Counted from the stretch's first letter, positions 1-8,618 are shown. The stretch: 64,000 bases of DNA from Zhihengliuella salsuginis (GCF_014651715.1 NZ_BMXK01000002.1:1-64000); one strand, 5' to 3'. The notes: generated by a model from the letters alone, not told the origin. A program made the numbers and translations.

Positions 1-62
1 TCCGCCTCGCACGCCACAACGCGCGAAACGGACGCCCCGATACCCAATAGTTCAGCAGTCTC

Positions 63-437
63 CTAGGCCGGGGCGTCGCCCGACTCGTCGACGACGCCGG
101 TCAGCCGGGTCCCGACCTCTTCGTACTCGCAGCGCACGAGGCCCGGCCCGGTCGGAGGCAGCTCGCGGGCCGGGTGGGAGGCGCAGTAGAGGAAGTCGAA
201 GTCCGGCCACCACTTCTTGGGCCGGACCGTTTCCGTGAAGCCGCAGACGGTGCACGTCAGGTGGAGCCAGACCGGGCGCTTCCCGGTGCGGTTCGCCTTC
301 GACTGCGCCAGCCAGGCGGGCGGGTCGGCGATCAGCGCCTGCAGGTCGGACTCGGAGAGCCTCGAGGGGATTCCGTGGCGTTTGGCCATTTCGAGGGGGA
401 TGTCCAGGGCGATGGCGGCGTCTCGGCGGGTCAGCAT
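63..437 (-). CDS. Conserved actinobacterial hypothetical protein with Cys/His pairs
   Basis: A 124-residue protein that I do not recognise by a named family. The N-terminal half (about 1-45) looks like a small helical module starting MLTRRDAAIALDIPLEMA, ending in PPAWLAQSKANRTGKRPVW. The C-terminal half carries a CTVCGF pair and a later C-ASH, which could form a zinc knuckle; this is inference. The reading frame stays open to about position 986, but the ATG at 437 is preferred: a TATGCT box lies 8 nt upstream and no Shine-Dalgarno is visible, as in several other genes here. It is divergent from the chorismate mutase gene. Similar proteins are common next to housekeeping genes in Micrococcales, but their function is not known to me. 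Confidence 0.75.
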   Translation of the reverse strand: MLTRRDAAIALDIPLEMAKRHGIPSRLSESDLQALIADPPAWLAQSKANRTGKRPVWLHLTCTVCGFTETVRPKKWWPDFDFLYCASHPARELPPTGPGLVRCEYEEVGTRLTGVVDESGDAPA

Positions 438-445
438 AGCTTGCC

Positions 446-451
446 AGCATA
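446..451 (-). promoter_or_regulatory. Putative -10 box of a leaderless transcript
   Basis: On the minus strand TATGCT is followed by 8 nt and then the ATG at 437. No ribosome binding site is present. This fits a promoter whose transcript starts at or next to the start codon. No clear -35 is visible. Confidence 0.35.
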
Positions 452-586
452 GACCCAAAACGGCCCGGCCGCTGCTCCGCGCCGGGCCCCGGCCGGCGGC
501 GTGGGGCAGCGGCACGGGGCGGCGGGGCCTGCTTCCCGCGGCGCAACAGTCGCCGTCCCGGCGGGCTTCGCGCACGTCCCGGCCAC

Positions 587-592
587 TAGACT
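587..592 (+). promoter_or_regulatory. Putative -10 box of a leaderless transcript (chorismate mutase)
   Basis: TAGACT is followed by the 7-nt spacer TGGGGCC and the ATG at 600. There is no purine-rich ribosome binding site, so transcription probably starts at the ATG. Confidence 0.45.
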
Positions 593-599
593 TGGGGCC

Positions 600-1004
600 A
601 TGAGCGATACGCAGTCGGCGTCGACACAGGACGCCCAACCCGACGGCCCCCACAGCGGCGACTACGACCCGCAGGCGAGCTCGCTCACGGGCGAGGTCGA
701 CCAGTCGGTGATGGACGAGCTGCTGGCCGTGCGCGGCAGCATCGACAACATCGATGCGACGCTGGTGTACCTGCTCGCGGAGCGCTTCAAGGCCACCCAG
801 CGGGTCGGGCACCTCAAGGCCGTGCACAAGCTCCCCGCGGGGGACCCGGGCCGCGAGGCGGCGCAGATCAACCGCCTGCGGCGCCTCGCCGAGGACGCGC
901 AGCTCGACCCGGCCTTCGCCGAGAAGTTCCTGAACTTCATCATCTCCGAGGTCATCCGCCATCATCAGGCCATCTCCCGGTCGCATGCATCCGGCGACTC
1001 CTAG
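600..1004 (+). CDS. Chorismate mutase, AroQ type
   Basis: A 134-residue protein. The AroQ helical domain occupies about residues 38-125: LLAVRGSIDNIDATLVYLLAERF followed by VGHLKA and later EVIRHHQAISR. The Arg of LAVR, the Arg of AERF and the Lys of HLKA match the positions that bind the two carboxylates in single-domain chorismate mutases. It converts chorismate to prephenate in phenylalanine and tyrosine synthesis. The first 35 residues are Asp/Gln/Ser-rich and probably disordered. No signal peptide is seen, so it should be the cytosolic form (compare Rv0948c of Mycobacterium) and not the secreted one. The ATG at 600 is the only sensible start and is probably leaderless. A MetE-like gene follows after 17 bp. 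Confidence 0.9.
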   Translation: MSDTQSASTQDAQPDGPHSGDYDPQASSLTGEVDQSVMDELLAVRGSIDNIDATLVYLLAERFKATQRVGHLKAVHKLPAGDPGREAAQINRLRRLAEDAQLDPAFAEKFLNFIISEVIRHHQAISRSHASGDS

Positions 1005-1008
1005 CCGA

Positions 1009-1014
1009 TACGCT
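1009..1014 (+). promoter_or_regulatory. Putative -10 box of a leaderless transcript (MetE-like gene)
   Basis: TACGCT is followed by GGGATCC (7 nt) and the ATG at 1022. It lies just after the stop of the chorismate mutase gene, so the second gene may have its own leaderless start. Confidence 0.35.
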
Positions 1015-1021
1015 GGGATCC

Positions 1022-2089
1022 ATGTCTGAAGAGCTGAGCCACGCGGATTCCGACACTCCCGCCGCCGTCCGCGTCACCGGCCACGGCCCGATGGCCGGCC
1101 TCGACCTCGTCGAGTCCACCCGGATCGTCCGCGGCGAACTGGGGCGCCCCCACCTGCCGCATCTCGTCGAGCTGCCGGACCGCGGGGTCGGGGCCGATGC
1201 GGTCGGCCGCGCCGTCGCGATCCTGGCCGACCTCACGGCCGAGGTGCTGCCGTACGGCTGGCGCCTGACCCAGCGGCCGGGCCACGAGGCGCGCCGGGCG
1301 GCGAGCCTGCTGCAGACCGACCTCAACGTTCTCGGCGACGTCGTCGGCGCCGAGGAGGAACCGGGGGACGAGCTGAAGATCCGGGTCCGCGGACCCCTGT
1401 CGCTCGCTGCGGACCTGTATCTGCCCTCGGGCGAGCGCGCCCTGCGCGATCACGGTGCGCGCCGCGACCTGGCCGATTCCCTGGCCGCGGGGCTCGGGGA
1501 GCACCTCGCCGCCGTGCGCCGGGCCGGGCCGGCGCGCGTCACCGTCCACCTCGACGAGCCGGGGCTGACCGAGATCCTGGAGGGGGCCGTCCCCACGGCC
1601 AGCGGGTACCGGACGCTGCGCTCGGTGCCGCGGCAGGAGATGATCCAGTCGCTGCGCGCCGTGACTGAGGCGGCCCGCGGAGCCGGCGCGGCCGCCGTCG
1701 TGCTCGGGACCGACGCGCAGGCGCGCACGTTCGGCCCGCTCGCCGAGGCGCTCGCGGCGGTCGACGTCGACGGTCTCGCGGTCTCGCCGCATCAGCTCGA
1801 CGTCGGCGCGTGGGAGACCGCGGCCGGCCTCGTCGAGGACGGGACCGGCCTGTGGCTCGGCCTGCTCGACCCGGCGACGCCGGCCGACGACCTGCCGGGC
1901 GTGACCCGGTGTGTCGAGGAGGTGCGGCGGCCGTGGCGCCGGCTGGGGCTGACGGACGCCCAGCTCTCGGCCGTGACCCTGATGCCCTCCGCGGGGTTCG
2001 ACGGCGTCGCGCCGCAGGACGCGCGGGCGGTTCTGCGCCGCCTGCACCAGACGGCTGACGCGCTGAGCCAGGTCGTCGTCGACGCCTAA
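1022..2089 (+). CDS. MetE/UROD-fold protein, degenerate methionine synthase homologue
   Basis: A 355-residue protein resembling the C-terminal barrel of cobalamin-independent methionine synthase, of the kind often annotated 'methionine synthase' next to unrelated genes in actinobacteria. The N-terminal GHGPMAG, the RVRGPLSLA segment, VHLDEPGL (barrel strand) and a final segment LMPSAGF are recognisable. In true MetE the last of these is NPDCGLKTR, whose Cys binds zinc; here the Cys position is Ala, and no His-X-Cys pair is found earlier. It is therefore unlikely to transfer methyl groups by the MetE mechanism. Its actual substrate is unknown. Its stop overlaps the stop of the convergent membrane-protein gene by 4 bp. 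Confidence 0.7.
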   Translation: MSEELSHADSDTPAAVRVTGHGPMAGLDLVESTRIVRGELGRPHLPHLVELPDRGVGADAVGRAVAILADLTAEVLPYGWRLTQRPGHEARRAASLLQTDLNVLGDVVGAEEEPGDELKIRVRGPLSLAADLYLPSGERALRDHGARRDLADSLAAGLGEHLAAVRRAGPARVTVHLDEPGLTEILEGAVPTASGYRTLRSVPRQEMIQSLRAVTEAARGAGAAAVVLGTDAQARTFGPLAEALAAVDVDGLAVSPHQLDVGAWETAAGLVEDGTGLWLGLLDPATPADDLPGVTRCVEEVRRPWRRLGLTDAQLSAVTLMPSAGFDGVAPQDARAVLRRLHQTADALSQVVVDA

Positions 2090-3120
2090 GCGGTCCCGTC
2101 GGGGCGCTCGGCGCGCGGCAGCGGCTGCACGCGGCCCGCGGCGAGGTCGGCCCGGATCGCCTCGTGGAGCTGGTCCTTCCTGAATCGCAGGTCGGTGTAG
2201 ATGGTTGCCGTGACGACGAGCTGCAGTGCCGACCCGCCTGCGGTGATCACGGACGAGACGACGAGCCCGGTGAAGACGAGGGCGGTGAAGGCTGCTTCGC
2301 CCGTCCAGAAGTCCGAGAAACCCGTGACCACTTCGATCGGCGTGGTGAGAGCTGCGGTGATCGCGCTGATGAGGAGGCCGAAGAGCAACTGGATGCCCAG
2401 GACCCGCCACCACTGGGCGCGGGTGAGCCGCCACGACCGGCGGATCGCCTCGGTGGCCGAGATGTCCTCGGCCGCGAGGGCCGAGGGCGCTGCGGAGAGT
2501 TTGATGCCGAGCCAGATACCGACCGCGAGCAGCGCGAAGCCGACCAGCGGAAGGACCCACAGGCCGCCGCCGGCGATGCCGTTCTCGAGGGCCCGGAAGA
2601 GCAGCATGAACCAGCCTGTGACGATGGCGGTTCCGGCCAGGAAGAAGGCGATGCCGATCGGGTAGAGGATCAAGAGGTAGAGGCCGAGGAACCGTCCGGT
2701 GCGCGGTCGGAAGAGCGACCACGCGTCCGCGAGCGATGTGCGCTGGTTCGTGGCGGCGCGAACCGTCGTGATCGTGCTGAAGCCGGAGGCGGCAACCTGC
2801 CCGAGGAACGCGACGGCCAAACCGATGAGGAACACCGCGAGACCGCCGAACAGCTGCCCGGGGGTCGGCACCGGGGGTGGTGTGGAATCGAGACCGGACG
2901 ACATGAAGAACAGGACGTCCGAGAAAACCACGCCCATGCCCAACAGGACCGCCACGGTGCCGACCGTCTGCGTCACGATTGGAAGCAGCAGCGTCGCCAT
3001 CGGGCCGCGGCCTATGACGCGGAAGAGGCCCTCGAAGTAGTCGCCGAGGCCGAGGAAGCGCAGGGGCAGCGCCCCCGGCCGCGGGGCTTGGGGCGGCGGC
3101 ACGTACGGATGGTGGGTCAT
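2086..3120 (-). CDS. Multi-pass membrane protein, GPDPase_memb-like
   Basis: A 344-residue integral membrane protein. After a Pro-rich N-terminus (PYVPPPQAPRPGALPLR) come about six to seven hydrophobic segments, separated by a conserved-looking amphipathic stretch, AEDISATEAIRRSWRLTRAQWWR, which is typical of the membrane domain found in glycerophosphodiester phosphodiesterase-type proteins of actinobacteria. No phosphodiesterase catalytic domain is present, so only the membrane module exists. The ATG at 3120 has AGGAGA 7 nt upstream. The gene converges on the MetE-like gene and its function is unknown. Confidence 0.75.
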   Translation of the reverse strand: MTHHPYVPPPQAPRPGALPLRFLGLGDYFEGLFRVIGRGPMATLLLPIVTQTVGTVAVLLGMGVVFSDVLFFMSSGLDSTPPPVPTPGQLFGGLAVFLIGLAVAFLGQVAASGFSTITTVRAATNQRTSLADAWSLFRPRTGRFLGLYLLILYPIGIAFFLAGTAIVTGWFMLLFRALENGIAGGGLWVLPLVGFALLAVGIWLGIKLSAAPSALAAEDISATEAIRRSWRLTRAQWWRVLGIQLLFGLLISAITAALTTPIEVVTGFSDFWTGEAAFTALVFTGLVVSSVITAGGSALQLVVTATIYTDLRFRKDQLHEAIRADLAAGRVQPLPRAERPDGTA

Positions 3121-3270
3121 GGGGGCGTCTCCTGATCGATCCCGGCGCTGGCTGTCCAGGGGAATCCGGTTCCCCCGACCATCACCCTATATCGGGTTGA
3201 GCAACCGGATCCTGCTTTGTGGACAAACGCCGATGGCGTGCCGGTGGATGTGGGTGGGGCGGTGACCCGC

Positions 3271-3276
3271 TAGGCT
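3271..3276 (+). promoter_or_regulatory. Putative -10 of the mtrA promoter
   Basis: TAGGCT about 55 nt upstream of the mtrA ATG, within the only intergenic gap before the operon. The same TAGGCT hexamer recurs before dinB, gdh and panB. No convincing -35 is seen 16-18 bp upstream. Confidence 0.3.
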
Positions 3277-3330
3277 GAAAGGCAGGTGTATACGGCCCAC
3301 GCCGTGTTGACGATGCGACGAAGGGAAGTC

Positions 3331-4008
3331 ATGAAGGCCCGGATCCTGGTGGTTGACGATGACGACGCGCTGGCGGAGATGATCGGCATCGTCCTCCGTA
3401 ATGATGATTTCGAGCCGTTCTTCTGCAATGACGGCGCCAAGGCACTGGACGCGTTTCGCGACGCGAAGCCGGACCTGGTGCTGCTGGACTTGATGCTCCC
3501 CGGCGTCGACGGCATCGAGGTGTGCCGGCAGATCCGCGCGGAGGACGACGTCCCGATCGTGATGCTGACGGCCAAATCGGATACCGCCGACGTCGTCCGC
3601 GGCCTCGAATCGGGTGCCGACGACTACGTGCCGAAGCCGTTCAAGCCGGCCGAGCTCATCGCGCGCGTGAAGGCGCGCCTGCGACCCGGCGAGAAGCACG
3701 CCCCGGAGACGCTGCACATCGCAGACTTGTCGATCGACGTGGCCGGTCACACGGTGACGCGGGGCGGGGAGCCGATTTCGCTGACGCCCCTGGAGTTCGA
3801 GCTGCTCGTGGCCCTCGCCCGCAAGCCGTGGCAGGTCTTCAGCCGCGAGCTGCTGCTCGAGCAGGTGTGGGGCTACCGCCATGCCGCCGATACGCGGCTC
3901 GTCAACGTGCACGTCCAGCGTTTGCGGTCCAAGGTCGAGATCGACCCTGAGAAGCCGGAGGTCGTCATGACCGTGCGCGGCGTCGGCTACAAGGCGGGGA
4001 CCAACTGA
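3331..4008 (+). CDS. mtrA: Two-component response regulator MtrA
   Basis: A 225-residue OmpR/PhoB-type regulator. The receiver domain (about 3-115) has the acidic cluster VVDDDD at 7-12, the phospho-acceptor Asp53 in LLDLMLPG and the conserved Lys in VMLTAKS. The winged-helix domain (about 128-224) contains ISLTPLEFELLVALARKPWQVFSRE and ends in TVRGVGYKAG; both are nearly the same as in Mycobacterium MtrA (228 residues). In actinobacteria MtrA controls wall hydrolases, division and osmotic response. The start is set by AAGGGAA just upstream; a longer reading from 3286 has no ribosome binding site. It heads mtrA-mtrB-lpqB. A possible MtrA-site array is present before the LysM/SLT gene of this window. 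Confidence 0.97.
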   Translation: MKARILVVDDDDALAEMIGIVLRNDDFEPFFCNDGAKALDAFRDAKPDLVLLDLMLPGVDGIEVCRQIRAEDDVPIVMLTAKSDTADVVRGLESGADDYVPKPFKPAELIARVKARLRPGEKHAPETLHIADLSIDVAGHTVTRGGEPISLTPLEFELLVALARKPWQVFSRELLLEQVWGYRHAADTRLVNVHVQRLRSKVEIDPEKPEVVMTVRGVGYKAGTN

Positions 4009-4058
4009 CCACAACACGTGCACCCGGCCGTGTCACGGCCTGGGCCCGACGGCTCCTC

Positions 4059-5642
4059 GTGCGCCCGCGCATCGTGTGGCGCCTGGCCGGCATGTTCTGG
4101 CGCCGCTTCCTCCAGCTGCGCGTCGTCGCCGTCACCGTGACACTCTCGGCGCTCGCCCTGGGCGCGACCGGACTGTTCCTGTCCCAGCAGATCGCTACGG
4201 GCCTGTTCGACGAGCGCTTCCGCCAGGTGGAGACCGAGGCCGTCAGCGGCCTGAACAACGTCAAGGCGACGTTCGACTCGCTGGAGGCCACCGACCCCGA
4301 TCAGGTCAAGACGGACGTCGAGGACACGCTCCAGAGCGTGGAGGGCGACGGCGTGAACGTCCAGCGCTCGTTCGTCCTGGCCCCTCTGCCTGCGGATGAC
4401 AACCCCTACGTCCCGGCCCTGGCCAGCACGGGCCTGACGACCAGCGTCGTCCCGGTCGAGCTCGACCAGGTCGTCCGCGCGGAGCCGGGCGTCTACTGGG
4501 AGTCGATGTCCTACGTGAAGGACAACGTCGAGGTGCCGGGCCTGGCCTTCGGCACGCGCGTCTCGCTGCCGCCGGGCCGCGACTACGGCCTGTACCTGAT
4601 CTACGACCTCTCCAGCGTGCAGGAGACGCTCGACTTCTTCCACCGCACCGTCGGCCTGGCCGGCGCGCTGCTGCTGGCCGTCATCGGCGTCATCGCCTGG
4701 TACACCACCCGGCTCGTCGTCCGGCCGGTCTCGACGGCCGCCGCCGCCTCCGAACGACTGGCTTCGGGCCACCTCGAGCAGCGGATGGAGGTGAGCGGCG
4801 AGGACGAGCTCGCCCGGCTGGGGAGCTCCTTCAACCACATGGCAGGGAACCTGCAGGACCAGATCGTCCAGCTCGCCGCGCTGTCCCAGATGCAGCAGCG
4901 CTTCGTCTCCGATGTGTCCCACGAGCTGCGCACGCCGCTGACGACGGTGGCGATGGCGGCCGAAGTCCTGCACGACGCGCGGGACTCGTTCGATCCGGTC
5001 AACCAGCGTTCCGCGGAGCTCCTCTACAACGAGGTGGGGCGCTTCCAGTCCCTGCTCAACGACCTGCTCGAGATCTCCCGGTTCGACGCCGGTGCCGCCG
5101 CCCTCGACGCTGATGATTTCGACATGGTGCCCGTCGTCAATCGCGTGCTGGACACGGCGCGCCCGCACAGCGACCGGGTGGGGTCGCAGCTGCGCATGCA
5201 CAACGACGGCCCCTGTATCGTGGAGATGGATCCGCGCCGCATCGAACGAGTGGTCCGGAACCTCGTCATGAACGCCGTCGAGCATTCCGAGGGCAAGCCG
5301 ATCGACGTCTACGTCGCCGACAACGACAGCGCGGTCTCGGTCGCTGTGCGGGACCACGGCATCGGCATGACGATGGAGCAGGCGCGCCGGGTCTTCGACC
5401 GTTTCTGGCGGGCGGATCCGGCGCGGGCGCGGACGACGGGCGGCAGTGGGCTGGGCCTCTCGATCGCCACTGAGGACACACGGCTCCACGGCGGCCGCCT
5501 GGACGTGTGGGGCGACGTCGGCCAAGGCGCCTGCTTCCGCGTGACATTGCCCAAGCGGGTCGGCGGCAGCATGTCGACGCCGCCGCTCGCGCTTCCCCCG
5601 GTCGAACCGGGGCAGCTGCTCGCCGGAGAGGAGACGTCATGA
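4059..5642 (+). CDS. mtrB: Sensor histidine kinase MtrB
   Basis: A 527-residue membrane kinase, partner of MtrA. Visible parts: TM1 about 21-43, extracellular sensor about 44-197, TM2 about 198-216, HAMP linker about 217-270, dimerisation/phospho-acceptor box FVSDVSHELRTPL with His288, and the ATPase domain with N-box NLVMNAVEHS, G1 DHGIGM and G2 GGSGLGLSI. The C-terminus is a short Pro-rich tail. The GTG at 4059 is taken as start because the next in-frame Met (4092) lies at the beginning of TM1; neither has a strong ribosome binding site. The stop overlaps the lpqB start in ATGA, so lpqB is translationally coupled. Confidence 0.95.
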   Translation: MRPRIVWRLAGMFWRRFLQLRVVAVTVTLSALALGATGLFLSQQIATGLFDERFRQVETEAVSGLNNVKATFDSLEATDPDQVKTDVEDTLQSVEGDGVNVQRSFVLAPLPADDNPYVPALASTGLTTSVVPVELDQVVRAEPGVYWESMSYVKDNVEVPGLAFGTRVSLPPGRDYGLYLIYDLSSVQETLDFFHRTVGLAGALLLAVIGVIAWYTTRLVVRPVSTAAAASERLASGHLEQRMEVSGEDELARLGSSFNHMAGNLQDQIVQLAALSQMQQRFVSDVSHELRTPLTTVAMAAEVLHDARDSFDPVNQRSAELLYNEVGRFQSLLNDLLEISRFDAGAAALDADDFDMVPVVNRVLDTARPHSDRVGSQLRMHNDGPCIVEMDPRRIERVVRNLVMNAVEHSEGKPIDVYVADNDSAVSVAVRDHGIGMTMEQARRVFDRFWRADPARARTTGGSGLGLSIATEDTRLHGGRLDVWGDVGQGACFRVTLPKRVGGSMSTPPLALPPVEPGQLLAGEETS

Positions 5643-7360
5643 GCCAGGGGAACACCATCAGGTTGTTGGCGGTCCTCGTCTGCGCGGTGCTCGCCATGGC
5701 CGGATGCGCGGCCATTCCGACGAGCGGCCCGGTCGGCACCAGTGCTCCGGACAACACCCGGCCCGACACGATCGACTACGCGTTCGATCCCTCCGGCCCC
5801 GCAGAGGATGCCGAACCGGAGAACATCATCACGGGGTTCGTCACGGCAGGCCTGTCGCCCGCGGACGACTACAACACCGCGCGCGAATTCCTGGCCCCCC
5901 AGCTCTCCCGCAGCTGGCAGGCGACGTCGAGCACCTTCGTCTACGAGGGCAGCCCGAACATCGCCTCCAACATCGGGTCGGGGAACTACAGCCTCGAATT
6001 CGCCGTCGTCGCGAAGGTGGACGAGCACGGGCGGATGACGCGATTCGAGCAGCCGACGATCGAGACCGTCGAGGTGGAGGTGGAGGACATCGACGGCCAG
6101 TGGCGCATCGCCGACATCCCTGACGGGACGATGCTCGAGGAGAGCAGCTTCGACGCGGTCTTCGCCTCCTACCCGTTGTACTACTACGATCCGACGTACG
6201 CGTATGCGGTGCCGGACTACCGCTGGTACGCCACCCGGCAGTCGCTGGCCGCCACGCTGGTGACCGCTCTGCTCGAGGGGCCCTCGCCGTATCTGGAGAA
6301 CGCCGTCGTGAGCGCCTTCCCGCAGGGGAGCGCCCTGGCCCGCAACTCGGTCCCGGTCGCGTCAGAGCGGGCCACGGTGGACCTGACCGAGCAGGTCTTC
6401 GAGGACGCCCCGGACCTCCGGAGGCAGCGCATGGACCAGCAGCTCGAGCTGACGCTGCGCGGCGTCAGCGACATCACGAGCGTCGCCATGACCCTGAACC
6501 AGACCCCGGTCGCCCTCGGCGTGGAGTCCAGTGAATTCCGCACGGTGAGCACCTCGCCCAGCGTGGGCGACACGCAGATCGCGGTGGCCGACGACCAGCT
6601 GGTCTTCTATCAGGGGGACGGGGTGCTCGCGATCGGCGACATGCAGGACATCAGCGGCTACGGGCCGCGCGATCCGGCGATGTCGCCCGCCGGCCAGGAC
6701 TTCGGGAACCAGTACTCGTTCCTGAACAGCGACCGGACGCAGATGGTCATGGTCGTCGACGGCGAGGCGGAGCCTGCGGTCGCGGGCGAGCGCCTGGTCC
6801 GCCCGAGCATCGACGTCCACGGCTGGCACTGGACCGTGGACTCGGCGACCAGCGAGGTCACGGTTGTACGGACGCCCGTCGACGGGACAGTGCACGACAA
6901 GCAGAGCAGGAGCATCGCCGCGGACTGGCTCGAGAACCGGACGGTGACCTCCTTCAAGGTCTCGCTCGACGGCACGCGCGCCGCCGTCGTGACGAACGAG
7001 GGCGGCGAGTCGGATGTCTTCATCGTCGGGCTCGTCCGCGACTCGATGGGGGTGCCGCGCGGCTTCACCGACCCCGTCGAGCTGCAGGCCAGCGTCCCGG
7101 CGAGCCAGGTCGTGTGGGACTCGTCGAGCTCGGTGATCGTCCTCGAGCCCAATGCGGAGGAGACCGTGCACGCCGAACGGCTCGACCTCGGCGGCGGATC
7201 CGAGCTCTTCACCCCGCTGCTCGGCATGACCAACATCTCCAGCGGTCCCGGGAACCAGATCATCATCTACGCCGAGACGCCGGAGGGCGTGTGGTCGCGG
7301 GTCTCGTCGGTCTGGAAGAAGCAGGACGGCACGGCCTCGGGCCTCTCCTACCCGGGCTGA
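5639..7360 (+). CDS. lpqB: Lipoprotein LpqB, MtrB-associated
   Basis: A 573-residue lipoprotein. The N-terminus is a short signal peptide ending in a lipobox LAMAGC with Cys23. A GerMN-like region follows (about 215-330: FASYPLYYYDP, then LVTALLEGPSPYLENAVVSAFPQG), and the C-terminal half is a beta-propeller-like LpqB domain. In mycobacteria LpqB binds the extracellular part of MtrB and tunes MtrA phosphorylation. The start overlaps the mtrB stop by 4 bp. The LpqB C-terminus ends YPG without further domains. It should be anchored in the outer leaflet of the plasma membrane. Confidence 0.95.
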   Translation: MSQGNTIRLLAVLVCAVLAMAGCAAIPTSGPVGTSAPDNTRPDTIDYAFDPSGPAEDAEPENIITGFVTAGLSPADDYNTAREFLAPQLSRSWQATSSTFVYEGSPNIASNIGSGNYSLEFAVVAKVDEHGRMTRFEQPTIETVEVEVEDIDGQWRIADIPDGTMLEESSFDAVFASYPLYYYDPTYAYAVPDYRWYATRQSLAATLVTALLEGPSPYLENAVVSAFPQGSALARNSVPVASERATVDLTEQVFEDAPDLRRQRMDQQLELTLRGVSDITSVAMTLNQTPVALGVESSEFRTVSTSPSVGDTQIAVADDQLVFYQGDGVLAIGDMQDISGYGPRDPAMSPAGQDFGNQYSFLNSDRTQMVMVVDGEAEPAVAGERLVRPSIDVHGWHWTVDSATSEVTVVRTPVDGTVHDKQSRSIAADWLENRTVTSFKVSLDGTRAAVVTNEGGESDVFIVGLVRDSMGVPRGFTDPVELQASVPASQVVWDSSSSVIVLEPNAEETVHAERLDLGGGSELFTPLLGMTNISSGPGNQIIIYAETPEGVWSRVSSVWKKQDGTASGLSYPG

Positions 7361-7479
7361 CCCGACTCGGCGTCCACAGCTGCACTCGCGGCGAGAACCG
7401 TCCACAGCAGGACCACGACGCCGGCGCCGGCCGCCACGTTGATGCCACCGTCGTCCCAGCGGACGGCGGAGGAGGGACG

Positions 7480-8535
7480 ATGGGCGATACGGCAGACCGG
7501 CGCGCCCGGCACCGGGGCGGCCGGGCCGTGGACAACGCCGTGCTGGGCGCCAGGGGGTCGGCCGTCCGGGCGGCGCTCGCGGAATTCGCGAGCCTCGTTG
7601 CACCCACGGACTGCGTGGCCTGCGGGGTGCCGGACTTCGTCCTCTGCCCCCGCTGCCACGCCCGCTTCCGTCAACGGACGGTGCGGCCGATCCGAGTGGA
7701 GGACGCCGCGGAATCGCTGCCGGTCGACGACTTCGACACGCCCCTGCCCGTGGTCGCCGCCGGTCACTACGCGCAGGAGGTGAGCGCGGCCGTCCTCGCC
7801 TACAAGGACCGGGAGCGGCTGCAGCTGCGCAGCGTGCTCGGCCCCGCCCTGGCGGGGTCCCTGCACGCGGTCGCCCCCGCGGCCGCTGAGGCCGCCGCGT
7901 GGTGGGGTGCCGGAGCCGCGGACGCGGCACCGGAGATTCTCCTGGTCCCCGTCCCGGGACGGCGGTCGTCCACGATCGAACGCGGCTTCGCGCCTGTTCT
8001 CGAACTGGTGCGCTGGATCGATCGCAGGGGTCTGCTCCCGGAGGGCCATGTTCTCGCCGATGTCCTGTATGTGGGTGATCCCTGGCCGGACATGCTGCCG
8101 GAGGGGCTGCCCAGGGTCTTCGCGCAGGGGGCGGATCGTGGCGCGGGCGCCGTGGTCGCGGCGTTGCGCCGCCGGTGGGCGCGTAGCGTCGACCCGGCCG
8201 GCGGCGGCCGGGACCGGGCGCGCACGACGCCGGCGGCGGCGGGCCGAGGCAGCCCGCAGAAGCGCAGAGGCCGGCGTGCCAGGACGGCCGTCCGGGGCAC
8301 GATGGGCGTCAGAAGCGGTATCGGGCGCGCCGAGCTCTCCGGGCGCGTCTGCCTTCTCGTGGACGACGTGCTGACCACGGGGGCGACGCTGGGGGAGGCC
8401 CACCGGGCCCTGGCGGCCGCCGGTGCACGGGTTGTCGGGGCCGTCGCGATCGCTGCTGCGCACGACCCTCGGGGCGTGTCTGCTGAGAGAGAACTAGAAA
8501 TCTCCGGCCAAAGGGTTGATTATCGGCCCGGGTGA
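7480..8535 (+). CDS. ComF-family phosphoribosyltransferase-like protein
   Basis: A 351-residue protein. It has the ComF N-terminal zinc finger (CVACG, then CPRCH, about 45-65) and a C-terminal phosphoribosyltransferase domain with the PRPP loop VCLLVDDVLTTGATL. ComF proteins are linked to DNA uptake in Firmicutes; in actinobacteria the role is unclear. It is about 100 residues longer than usual: a Gly/Ala/Arg-rich insert (about residues 225-275) separates the middle of the enzyme domain from the PRPP loop. The ATG at 7480 has GGAGGAGGG 4-7 nt upstream, a very strong ribosome binding site. The gene lies between lpqB and hpf, as in Mycobacterium (Rv3242c). Confidence 0.9.
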   Translation: MGDTADRRARHRGGRAVDNAVLGARGSAVRAALAEFASLVAPTDCVACGVPDFVLCPRCHARFRQRTVRPIRVEDAAESLPVDDFDTPLPVVAAGHYAQEVSAAVLAYKDRERLQLRSVLGPALAGSLHAVAPAAAEAAAWWGAGAADAAPEILLVPVPGRRSSTIERGFAPVLELVRWIDRRGLLPEGHVLADVLYVGDPWPDMLPEGLPRVFAQGADRGAGAVVAALRRRWARSVDPAGGGRDRARTTPAAAGRGSPQKRRGRRARTAVRGTMGVRSGIGRAELSGRVCLLVDDVLTTGATLGEAHRALAAAGARVVGAVAIAAAHDPRGVSAERELEISGQRVDYRPG

Positions 8536-8584
8536 ATTACGGTGAAGTATGGGCACCTCAGAGAAGAGGATAAGCACCCATCTT

Positions 8585-8618
8585 CAGCGGCTGGGAGGAG
8601 GAATCTCTTCAGCCGCTG
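8585..8618 (+). promoter_or_regulatory. Hairpin/direct repeat in the hpf leader
   Basis: CAGCGGCTG (8585-8593) pairs with CAGCCGCTG (8610-8618), giving a 9-bp stem. The 16-nt loop holds GGAGGAGG. The two arms with their TCTT flanks are also a 12-of-13 direct repeat 25 bp apart. It sits about 30 nt upstream of the hpf start. Confidence 0.4.

Noticed and set aside
1-66. Open frame reading SASHATTRETDAPIPNSSAVS to a TAG at 64-66
   Set aside because: It could be the end of an upstream plus-strand gene, but 21 codons without motif are not enough to call it.
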